DNA of 64,000 nt, from positions 248,001 through 312,000 of the forward strand of contig NZ_GG665866.1 in assembly GCF_000160115.1 (NCBI RefSeq). The letters run 5' to 3'. The DNA comes from Shuttleworthella satelles DSM 14600. GTDB taxonomy: Bacteria; Bacillota; Clostridia; Lachnospirales; Lachnospiraceae. The position numbers were made by a program, and so were the translations under genes. The notes under the pieces are model-generated. The model saw nothing but the letters and a program-made list of their open reading frames with translations. It did not search any database and was not told the origin of the DNA. Position 1 is the stretch's first letter. Each line of letters starts with the position of its first letter. Below are positions 56,920 to 64,000 of this stretch, in pieces.

Positions 56920-57534
56920 TCATTCTGCCTCTTCATTCCCTGCCGCGTTCTCGATCACCTGGTCCATCAGGTCCCAGATATCCTCTCTTCCCTGTTTGGT
57001 CAAAGCGGAAAAGGGGATGATGATGGTATCCTCATCCGCCTTGAGCTCCTCTTTCATCTGCCTGAGCTGGCCCGGGATCTGCGATCGCTTGATCTTATCC
57101 GCCTTGGTCGCGATGACAATGGCCTGATAGCCCATATACTGAATCCAGTCGAACATCTGCTTGTCATTGGCATTGGGCCTGTGACGAATATCCAGCAAGA
57201 GAAAGACCGCCGCCAGCTGCTCTGACGTGACCAGATACTTCTCAATCATCTTCCCCCAGGCCTCCTTCTCTTCCCTGGAGACCCTGGCAAAGCCGTAGCC
57301 GGGCAGATCAACGCAGTAGATCTGATCGTTGATCCTGTAGTAGTTGATCGTCTGCGTCTTGCCCGGCTGAGAAGAGGTCCTGGCATAGGACTTGCGGTTC
57401 ATAAGGGCATTGATCAGAGAGGACTTGCCCACATTGGATCGTCCTGCAAAAGCCACTTCCGGCAGCTGATTTTTGGGGAGAGCGGATGTGACTCCCGCCA
57501 CCGTCTCCAGTTCCACACTGCGGATGACCATCAT
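56920..57534 (-). CDS. engB: Ribosome-assembly GTPase EngB (YsxC)
   Basis: The 204-residue GTPase needed for 50S maturation has G1 [15 protein letters not shown]2/G3 TQTINYYRI and DLPGYGFA, G4 ATKADKIK and G5 FSALTKQG. Its start overlaps the clpX end by four bases, so it is translationally coupled to clpX. In many Firmicutes lon lies between clpX and this gene; here there is none. Confidence 0.95.
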   Translation of the reverse strand: MMVIRSVELETVAGVTSALPKNQLPEVAFAGRSNVGKSSLINALMNRKSYARTSSQPGKTQTINYYRINDQIYCVDLPGYGFARVSREEKEAWGKMIEKYLVTSEQLAAVFLLLDIRHRPNANDKQMFDWIQYMGYQAIVIATKADKIKRSQIPGQLRQMKEELKADEDTIIIPFSALTKQGREDIWDLMDQVIENAAGNEEAE

Positions 57535-58778
57535 TGACTCGCTTTCTGGGCCAAAAGCATGTTCTCATCCACCATCTGATCCGTGACGGTCAGCTCCTTG
57601 ACAGAGTCATCGCTTGGAATCTCATACATGGAATCCATCATGACATTCTCCATGATGGAACGAAGCCCTCTGGCTCCGGTCTTGCGCTCGATCGACTTTT
57701 TGGCGATTTCTCGCAGGGCCTCCTCCGTGAAGGTGAGCCTGGTGTCATCCATGGCAAAAAGAGCCTCATACTGCTTGACGAGACTGTTCTTAGGCTCTGT
57801 CAGAATGTGTATCATGTCCTCTTCTGTCAGCTGATTCAAGGCCACGTTGATGGGCACGCGGCCGATGAACTCGGGGATCAGGCCGAACTTGACGAAATCC
57901 TGAGGCAGAACCTGTCTTAAGAGATCTCCGATCCTCCGATTCTTCTTGTCTACGATATTGGCTCCAAAGCCCATGGAACCGGCTTCAATCCGCTGCTCGA
58001 TGATCTTCTCCAGTCCGTCGAAGGCGCCGCCGCAGATGAAGAGAATATTGGTGGTATCAATCTGGATCAGCTCCTGTTGCGGGTGCTTGCGCCCTCCCTG
58101 GGGCGGAACAGAGGCCATGGTTCCCTCGATGATCTTGAGCAGGGCCTGCTGCACTCCCTCTCCGGAAACATCCCTGGTAATGGAGACATTCTCAGATTTC
58201 TTGGTAATCTTGTCGATCTCATCAATATAGATAATTCCAAGCTGCGCCTTCTCGACGTCATAATCGGCAGCCTGGATCAGCTTGAGAATAATATTCTCCA
58301 CATCCTCGCCGACATAACCGGCCTCTGTCAGGGTAGTCGCGTCCGCGATCGCGAAGGGGACGCCAAGAGTCCGGGCCAGGGTCTGCGCGAGCAGGGTCTT
58401 TCCGGAGCCGGTGGGCCCCAGCATTAAGACATTGGACTTCTGCAGCTCAACGTCAGTTTTATCCCCCCTCATAATCCGCTTGTAGTGATTATAGACTGCC
58501 ACGGAAAGGACCTTCTTGGCCTCATCCTGACCGATGACATACTCGTCTAAGAAGGCCTTTAGCTCCTTTGGCTTCTTCAGGTTAATCTCAAAGCTCTCCC
58601 TCGGCTTGGCAAAACGCCCTTCCTCGGCAAAATCCTCATCGATGATCTCCGCGCAGATATCGACGCACTCGTCGCAGATATAGGCTCCGTTCGGGCCGGC
58701 AATCAGCTTGCGCACCTCCGACTGGGTCTTGCCGCAGAAAGAGCAGCGCACCTCACCGTCTTTTTTCTTGTTTGCCAT
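57531..58778 (-). CDS. clpX: ATP-dependent Clp protease ATPase ClpX
   Basis: From the ATG at 58778 ([20 protein letters not shown]), which follows GAGGAG, the protein is 415 residues. The zinc-binding domain has CSFCGK ... CDECVDIC. Walker A is [12 protein letters not shown], Walker [14 protein letters not shown], pore loop GYVGED, and the ClpP-docking loop SMGFGANI. It unfolds tagged proteins for ClpP. The clpP-clpX gap holds a GCAAGGG/CCCTTGC hairpin (58804-58833) that may adjust the ratio of the two transcripts. Confidence 0.96.
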   Translation of the reverse strand: MANKKKDGEVRCSFCGKTQSEVRKLIAGPNGAYICDECVDICAEIIDEDFAEEGRFAKPRESFEINLKKPKELKAFLDEYVIGQDEAKKVLSVAVYNHYKRIMRGDKTDVELQKSNVLMLGPTGSGKTLLAQTLARTLGVPFAIADATTLTEAGYVGEDVENIILKLIQAADYDVEKAQLGIIYIDEIDKITKKSENVSITRDVSGEGVQQALLKIIEGTMASVPPQGGRKHPQQELIQIDTTNILFICGGAFDGLEKIIEQRIEAGSMGFGANIVDKKNRRIGDLLRQVLPQDFVKFGLIPEFIGRVPINVALNQLTEEDMIHILTEPKNSLVKQYEALFAMDDTRLTFTEEALREIAKKSIERKTGARGLRSIMENVMMDSMYEIPSDDSVKELTVTDQMVDENMLLAQKASQ

Positions 58779-58803
58779 CTTGCTCCTCATTGATAAAGAC
58801 ATG

Positions 58804-58833
58804 GCAAGGGCATCCCTGACGGGCTACCCTTGC
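58804..58833 (-). other. Hairpin between clpP and clpX
   Basis: GCAAGGG / CCCTTGC arms with a 16-base loop that can itself pair (AGCCCGTCAGGG). No U-tract follows directly, so it looks like an mRNA-processing or stabilizing hairpin rather than a terminator. Confidence 0.4.
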
Positions 58834-58854
58834 TCTTGCTTCCTGTGTTTCGCT

Positions 58855-59436
58855 TTAGCGGTGGTCAATAATCTGATCGACAATCCCGTACTCCAGAGCC
58901 TCTTTGGCGTCCAGATAGTGGTCGCGCTCTGTATCCGCCGCAACCTGCTCATAGGTCTTTCCGGTATTGTCCGCCAGAATCTGATTCATCTTGCGCTTGG
59001 TCTTTAAAATGCTCTCTGCGGCGATTTCAATCTCCGTCGCCTGGCCCTTGGCCCCGCCGGAGGGCTGATGAATCATAATCTCCGCGTTGGGCAGGGCATA
59101 GCGCTTGCCCTTGGCGCCGCCCGCCAAAAGGAATGCCCCCATGGAAGCAGCCATTCCGATGCAGATGGTTGAGACATCCGGTTTGATATAGTTCATCGTG
59201 TCATAGATGGCCATCCCGCAGGTCACCACCCCTCCGGGGGAATTGATATAGAGGTGAATATCCTTATTGGGATCCTCAGACTCCAAAAAGAGCAGCTGGG
59301 CCACAATCAGGGAAGCCGTCGTCTCATTGACGTCTTCGCCCAGGAAGATAATCCGGTCCTTGAGGAGTCTTGAATAGATATCATAGCTCCTCTCTCCTCT
59401 GCTGTTCTGTTCAATTACATAAGGCATTGATGCCAT
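58855..59436 (-). CDS. clpP: ATP-dependent Clp protease proteolytic subunit
   Basis: The 193-residue serine peptidase has catalytic Ser98 in [11 protein letters not shown], His123 in [10 protein letters not shown] and Asp near 172 in [15 protein letters not shown]. The N-terminal [20 protein letters not shown] is typical. Fourteen subunits form the chamber served by ClpX (and possibly its paralogue here). GAGAGGG precedes the ATG. It lies 78 bases after tig with a hairpin between. Confidence 0.97.
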   Translation of the reverse strand: MASMPYVIEQNSRGERSYDIYSRLLKDRIIFLGEDVNETTASLIVAQLLFLESEDPNKDIHLYINSPGGVVTCGMAIYDTMNYIKPDVSTICIGMAASMGAFLLAGGAKGKRYALPNAEIMIHQPSGGAKGQATEIEIAAESILKTKRKMNQILADNTGKTYEQVAADTERDHYLDAKEALEYGIVDQIIDHR

Positions 59437-59464
59437 AGAAATCCCTCTCTTTCATAAGAGACGA

Positions 59465-59488
59465 AAATGCCCCCACAAGGGAGCATTT
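59465..59488 (-). terminator. Hairpin between tig and clpP, possible attenuator
   Basis: AAATGC-x-CCC / GGG-x-GCATTT stem on the minus strand followed by TCGTC after a TTTT. The U-tract is short, so partial termination is possible, giving clpPX less transcript than tig. Confidence 0.5.
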
Positions 59489-59513
59489 CCACCTCTGTCT
59501 GCCTGTGATGCGA

Positions 59514-60842
59514 TTACTCCTCTTTCTCGGGCTCTTCTTTCTTGTCCTCTTCCTTCTTCTCTACTTCCCTGACATTGTCGTAAATCAGGTCAACCGCCTT
59601 CTGGATCGCCAGATCCTTCTTCATATTCTCACGCTGGGACTCATCGACCAGCTCCTTGACCTTGTCCAGCTCCATCTTGTAGCTGTCAGCCATCTTCTTG
59701 AGTTCTTCCTCGACATCCTCGTCAGAGGCGACAAGTCCCTCCGCCTTGGCCAAAGCCTCGAGAACCAGAGAGGACTGAATCCTGCTCAGTGCATCCGGGC
59801 GGGCCTGCTCACGGAACTGGGCCATATTCATACCGGTAAACTGCAGGTACTGCTGCATGGACAATCCCTGCTGAGCCATATTCTGAGAGAATTCATTCAT
59901 CATCTGATCCAGCTGGAAGTCGACCATGGGATCCGGGATCTCCATCTCAGAAGCCTCCGCCAGCTTGGCGACAGCCTCATCCTGCTGGGTCCGCTTTGCC
60001 TGCTCCTTCTTGCGCTCCTCCAGCTTCTTCCTGACATCCGCCTTGTATTCATCGAGGCTGTCAAACTCGGAAACATCCTGGGCAAACTCGTCGTCCAGGT
60101 CCGGAAGCTCGGTTGTCTTGACCTCGTTGACCTTGACCTTGAAGCTTGCCGCCTTGCCTGCCAGACTCTTCTCCTGGTAATTCTCAGGGAAGGTGACATT
60201 GACCTCAAGCTCATCTCCGGCCCTATGGCCGATCAGCTGATCCTCAAAATTGTCAATGAAGGAACCGGAGCCGATCTTGAGATCGTAGTTCTCTCCCTTG
60301 CCCCCGTCAAATGCCTGTCCGTCGACAAAACCCTCAAAGTTGATGTTGGCTGTGTCACCCTTTTCAATGGCGCGATCTACGGTGACGGTACGGGAATTCT
60401 TATTGCGCTCCAAATCAATCTCCGTATTCACTTCATCATCTGTGACGTCCGTATCGATCTTGGTCACTTCGATTCCCTTGTAGTCAGCCAGCTTTACCTC
60501 CGGCTTCACGGCGACCTCGGCCGTAAAGATGAAGTTCTTGCCCTTCTCAAGCTGCTCAATATTGATCTTGGGCTGTGAGGCGATCTCTAAGCCGCACTCG
60601 TCATATGCCCTGGGATATTCCTTTGAGAGCAGGTCGTTGGCGGCATCATCATAGAAGACCTGGGGTCCGTACATCTTCTCAACCAGCTGTCTGGGCACCT
60701 TGCCCTTGCGGAAACCGGGAACGGAAATCGACTTCTTCTGCTTCTGATATGCTCTCTCAAGAGCCTTCTCAAGCTCAGCCGCATCGACCTCGACGGTCAG
60801 CTTCGCCATATTCTTCTCTAAATTCTCAACCTTAACGCTCAT
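59514..60842 (-). CDS. tig: Trigger factor
   Basis: This ribosome-bound chaperone and peptidyl-prolyl isomerase starts at the ATG at 60842 (MSVKVENLEKNMAKLTVEVD; AGGAGGAG ribosome site), giving 442 residues. The ribosome-binding signature is VPGFRKGKVPRQLVEKMYG (about 40-58). The PPIase domain has DTANINFEGFVDGQAFDGGK (about 165-185) and the C-terminal chaperone arms follow. The extreme C-terminus is a Lys/Glu run (EVEKKEEDKKEEPEKEE). It is first in the tig-clpP-clpX-engB series. Confidence 0.95.
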   Translation of the reverse strand: MSVKVENLEKNMAKLTVEVDAAELEKALERAYQKQKKSISVPGFRKGKVPRQLVEKMYGPQVFYDDAANDLLSKEYPRAYDECGLEIASQPKINIEQLEKGKNFIFTAEVAVKPEVKLADYKGIEVTKIDTDVTDDEVNTEIDLERNKNSRTVTVDRAIEKGDTANINFEGFVDGQAFDGGKGENYDLKIGSGSFIDNFEDQLIGHRAGDELEVNVTFPENYQEKSLAGKAASFKVKVNEVKTTELPDLDDEFAQDVSEFDSLDEYKADVRKKLEERKKEQAKRTQQDEAVAKLAEASEMEIPDPMVDFQLDQMMNEFSQNMAQQGLSMQQYLQFTGMNMAQFREQARPDALSRIQSSLVLEALAKAEGLVASDEDVEEELKKMADSYKMELDKVKELVDESQRENMKKDLAIQKAVDLIYDNVREVEKKEEDKKEEPEKEE

Positions 60843-60950
60843 TTCCTGCTCCTCCTTGTCAGCCGCCGAAGCGCACGACGGGACACGTGTATTCCACTGT
60901 TTCCTCAGCACCTATCGCGAATCCGCGTATAAGTGCACAAACAAATGGGA

Positions 60951-62324
60951 TTATAGCATAGGCCTTTCCTCTTCTGCAAACCCTCTGGACTGAATCACAC
61001 GCACGACAGAATCGACATATTTCCGGCAGGTCTCCTCATTTACAGCCTCAACCATAACCCTTACCAAGGGCTCTGTTCCCGAAGCTCTGACCAGGATTCT
61101 CCCATCGTCTCCCAGAGCCTGTTCCGCCGCTCTGACAGCGGCCAGGACCTCTTCATCCTTCTGGGCGGCCTCCTTGTCCGTCACACGGACATTCTCCAGA
61201 ACCTGAGGATACATGACGCAGTCCCCCGCCAGTTCTTTCAGGCTCTTTCCCTGCTCAATACAGGCCTCCATAATCTTTAAGGCTGTCAGGATACCGTCGC
61301 CGGTCGTCGCGTGCCGACTGAAGATAATGTGGCCGGACTGCTCCCCGCCCAGGGAGAAGTGATTGGCAGACATATTCTCATAGACATAGCGGTCTCCGAC
61401 AGCCGTCTTCTCGTAGCGGATCCCGGCCCGGTCCAATGCCTTGTAGAGTCCCAGATTCGACATGACAGTGGTCACAATGGTGTTCTTGTGCAGCTGTCCG
61501 CGCTCATTTAAGAATCTGCCGCAGACATACATGATCTGATCGCCGTTGACCAGACAACCGTTCTCGTCGACAGCCAGACAGCGGTCCGCGTCTCCGTCGA
61601 AGGCAAAGCCGACCTCGCAGCCCTCGGCGATCACATAGTGCTGCAGGGCCTCGATATGCGTCGAACCGCACCTGTCATTGATATTGGTCCCGTTCGGCGT
61701 ATTGTTGATCACATGAGTATCGGCTCCCAGGGCATCAAAGACAGATTTCGCCACACTGGAGGCGGACCCGTTGGAGCAGTCAATCGCGATCCTGCGGCCC
61801 CTGAAGGATCTGGTCTCCGTCGCGATCAGATAGCCCATATAGCGGTTTCGGCCGGCGGCGAAATCGACGGTGCGGCCGATTTTAGTCCCGGTGGCCAGGG
61901 GGAGTTCTCCCATCTTCCCGTCCAAATAGGCCTCAATCTTCTCAATGATATCATCGGACAGCTTCTCTCCCGCCCCGTTGATGATCTTGATCCCATTGTC
62001 ATAGTAGGGGTTGTGCGAAGCGGAAATCATGACTCCACAGTCAAAGTCCTCTGTCCTCGCCTCGTAGGAGACAGAGGGCGTCGTCGTGACATGCATCAGA
62101 TAGCAGTCCGCTCCCGTCGAGGTGATGCCTGCTGCCAGAGCGTACTCGAACATATAGGAGGACCGCCGGGTATCCTTGCCCATGACAATGCGGGTCTCCT
62201 CCCCCTCCTTCTTATTCCGGCTGTAATACCAGCCCAGAAACTTGCCGACGCGAAACGCGGCGTCAGCCGTCAGCACTACATTGGCCTCACCCCGATATCC
62301 GTCCGTTCCGAAATACTTGCCCAT
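60951..62324 (-). CDS. glmM: Phosphoglucosamine mutase
   Basis: GlmM interconverts glucosamine-6-phosphate and glucosamine-1-phosphate for UDP-GlcNAc and cell wall synthesis. The 457-residue protein opens GKYFGTDGYRGEANVVLT, has the phosphoserine loop MISASHNPYYDNGIK (about residue 102), the metal loop FDGDADRCLAVDE, the sugar loop LGGEQSGHI and the phosphate loop RASGTEPLVRVMVEA. GAGG precedes the start. It follows the TRAP gene after 107 bases and precedes tig. Confidence 0.95.
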   Translation of the reverse strand: MGKYFGTDGYRGEANVVLTADAAFRVGKFLGWYYSRNKKEGEETRIVMGKDTRRSSYMFEYALAAGITSTGADCYLMHVTTTPSVSYEARTEDFDCGVMISASHNPYYDNGIKIINGAGEKLSDDIIEKIEAYLDGKMGELPLATGTKIGRTVDFAAGRNRYMGYLIATETRSFRGRRIAIDCSNGSASSVAKSVFDALGADTHVINNTPNGTNINDRCGSTHIEALQHYVIAEGCEVGFAFDGDADRCLAVDENGCLVNGDQIMYVCGRFLNERGQLHKNTIVTTVMSNLGLYKALDRAGIRYEKTAVGDRYVYENMSANHFSLGGEQSGHIIFSRHATTGDGILTALKIMEACIEQGKSLKELAGDCVMYPQVLENVRVTDKEAAQKDEEVLAAVRAAEQALGDDGRILVRASGTEPLVRVMVEAVNEETCRKYVDSVVRVIQSRGFAEEERPML

Positions 62325-62430
62325 AAATCTACCTCACGCAAAAGAAAATCAACATCTGATCATCGCCGGGCGGTCGGCATATCCTCTTCTCGCCGGCTCC
62401 ACATAAAGGCGAAGGCTATTATAACATTTC

Positions 62431-64000
62431 CTATGCGCCTGCCATAGCTGCGCCGCCCTTTGAGCTCCTGGAGGCCAGGTACTGGATCAGGACACAGACC
62501 GCTATGACCACGATGCCGATGATGTCCGTCAGCGCCCTGGGATCGATCAGCATAAGGCCTCCGAGGGCAAAGAGAACGCGGACGACAGGATGAATTCTAG
62601 CCAGAAGATACCCCTCGAAAGCAGAGGCGACGCCGAAGATCCCGATCAGGGAGGTCACCGTTATCTGAATAATCGTCGGCACCGTCGTATTGATCAAAAG
62701 CAGGGCCGGGTTATAGCAGAAGACATAGGGCACGATAAAGATGGCAATGGCCAGTCTCGAGGCGTTAAATGCCGTTTTCATGGGATTAGACCTGGCGATG
62801 GCGGATCCCGCATAGGCTGCCAGCGCGACCGGGGGCGTAATATCCGCGACAATACCAAAATAGAACACGAAGAAGTGGGCCGCCAGAGTCGGCACCCCCA
62901 TGCGGATTAAAATAGGCGCCGTGGTCGCCGCCATGATGGCGTAATTGGCAGTCGTCGGCACCCCCATGCCCAAAACGATGCAGACAAGCATGGTCAAGAG
63001 CAGGGCGATGATCAGGCGGTTGCCCGCCAGCCCCACAATACCGTTTACAAGTTCATTTGCCAATCCGGTCATGGTGATAATGCCGGAAATAATGCCGGCC
63101 ACGCCGCAGGCTGCTCCCACCGTAATGGAGGACTGGCCTCCTGCCATAAGAGCATCGACGATCTTGCCCGGCGTAATCCGATTGTCCTTGTGAAAGAGAG
63201 AGACCAGGATCGACAACAGGATACAGATGGCCGCCGCTTTCTGCATGGTCATCACATTGGCGGATACCCAGTAGACCAGCATGACCAGGGGGAGAAGCAG
63301 ATAGATCTTCTTAAAGAGCTCTTTCACCCTGGGCAGGTTTTCAGGCTCTTCTCCCTTGAGGCCCAGCCGCTTGGCCTCCAGGTGCACAGTGATGAAAATC
63401 CCCGCGAAATAGAGAAAAGCCGGAATAATGGCCCGGCTGATGATATCAGAGTAGGGGACCCCGACAAAATCCGCCATCAGAAAGGCCGCCGCTCCCATAA
63501 TCGGCGGCATGATCTGGCCTCCCGTCGAGGAAGCCGCCTCAACGGCCCCCGCGAACTCGGGGCGATAGCCGGTCTTTTTCATCATAGGGATGGTGACAGA
63601 TCCAGTCGTCACGGTATTTCCTACCGAAGAACCGGATACCATGCCGCAGAGAGCGGAGGAGATAACCGCCACCTTGGCGGGGCCTCCCGAGAAGCGACCG
63701 GCAATGGAGTTGGCCAGGTCAATAAAGAAGCCCGAAATCCCTGTTCTCTCCAAAAAGGCGCCAAAGATGATAAAGATCACAATGTACTTGGACGCGACAT
63801 TGACGGGCGTCGCGAAAATTCCCTCTTTCGTGTAGAAGAGATTGCGGATCAGATAGCGGACACGGCCAAAGAAGTCCGGATTGGTCAGACCATAAAAAGC
63901 CGCGTAGAGGATAAAAAAACCGGCCACTAAAAGGATGGGAATCCCGACACAGCGACGGGTCACCTCGATCAAAGCGGCAACAGCGACAATCCCCACCAGA
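62431..64000 (-). CDS. TRAP transporter fused permease (4TM/12TM), N-terminus beyond window
   Basis: The frame is open to the right edge, so at least 522 residues of the C-terminal part are seen. It matches the large (DctM-like) domain of fused TRAP permeases: GTGIDVSSVGNT-like GMVSGSSVGNTVTTGSVTIP, then ASSTGGQIMPPIMGAAAFLMA and LGMGVPTTANYAIMAATTAP, repeated Gly/Pro-rich re-entrant hairpins. At least 12 helices are present. With a periplasmic-type TAXI binding protein, presumably encoded further right, it would import a carboxylate or similar solute using ion gradients. Its end is at 62431. Confidence 0.9.
   Translation of the reverse strand, partial: LVGIVAVAALIEVTRRCVGIPILLVAGFFILYAAFYGLTNPDFFGRVRYLIRNLFYTKEGIFATPVNVASKYIVIFIIFGAFLERTGISGFFIDLANSIAGRFSGGPAKVAVISSALCGMVSGSSVGNTVTTGSVTIPMMKKTGYRPEFAGAVEAASSTGGQIMPPIMGAAAFLMADFVGVPYSDIISRAIIPAFLYFAGIFITVHLEAKRLGLKGEEPENLPRVKELFKKIYLLLPLVMLVYWVSANVMTMQKAAAICILLSILVSLFHKDNRITPGKIVDALMAGGQSSITVGAACGVAGIISGIITMTGLANELVNGIVGLAGNRLIIALLLTMLVCIVLGMGVPTTANYAIMAATTAPILIRMGVPTLAAHFFVFYFGIVADITPPVALAAYAGSAIARSNPMKTAFNASRLAIAIFIVPYVFCYNPALLLINTTVPTIIQITVTSLIGIFGVASAFEGYLLARIHPVVRVLFALGGLMLIDPRALTDIIGIVVIAVCVLIQYLASRSSKGGAAMAGA

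Noticed and set aside
59505-60578. Leu-rich plus-strand frame opposite tig
   Set aside because: Complement of trigger factor; the apparent hydrophobic repeats mirror Lys/Glu codons.

Overview
The window looks like chromosome of a low-to-mid GC Gram-positive anaerobe of the class Clostridia, most likely a Lachnospiraceae member. The reasons are a streptococcal/clostridial-order type II fatty acid operon with FabK as enoyl reductase, the tig-clpP-clpX-engB order, an Nfn/GltA-type flavoprotein pair, strong AGGAGG ribosome sites, and clostridial mobile elements. Species cannot be fixed from sequence alone. Most genes are on the minus strand.

Layout. 1-2.8 kb: the 5' part of an alpha/beta hydrolase gene cut by the window edge, and a multi-PAS regulator. 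3.2-12.0 kb: one long minus-strand operon acpP-fabK-fabD-fabG-fabF-accB-fabZ-accC-accD-accA, interrupted between fabG and fabF by 2.9 copies of a 168-bp palindrome-rich repeat. 12.4-18.3 kb: a mosaic mobile region (Cna-B surface protein, large serine recombinase, EXLDI-type small protein, IS30 element, tyrosine integrase) ending at a tRNA-Gly(CCC) gene. 18.5-24.8 kb: GlsB-like protein, Nudix hydrolase, DAHP synthase, GH2 glycosidase, type-B carboxylesterase and D-aminoacyl-tRNA deacylase, with several short tandem repeats between or inside them. 25.0-34.5 kb: an ISL3-type element 9.5 kb long, with matching ends and a perfect 8-bp flanking duplication. Its transposase centre has been replaced by an AT-rich TetR-ABC-ABC-EcfA-EcfT-EcfS transport operon plus an IS30 element. 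34.6-40.3 kb: two operons of very small membrane proteins, nth-argC, a CLC channel/antiporter and an SDR enzyme. 40.4-49.4 kb: azlCD, an SseB-domain protein, an Nfn/GltA pair, two COG0523 metallochaperone GTPases and argS. 49.6-54.9 kb: queT under a preQ1 riboswitch, a beta-CASP nuclease, an HD hydrolase, and DUF2207/LemA proteins. 55.0-62.3 kb: a ClpX paralogue, engB, clpX, clpP, tig and glmM. 62.4-64 kb: a TRAP fused permease cut by the right edge.

How it fits together. The fab/acc operon holds nearly everything for malonyl-CoA synthesis and chain elongation, but fabH and a fabT-type regulator, usually upstream of acpP in this gene order, are absent; the mobile region lies there instead. 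The ISL3-bounded unit is the strongest candidate for something new: a self-contained, self-regulated import/export module with the marks of one transposition event. A second theme is unrelated short tandem repeats (12, 19, 22, 23, 27, 33, 81 and 168 bp) at gene ends, inside reading frames and in leaders. All functional calls rest on reading motifs and context; no database search was possible.
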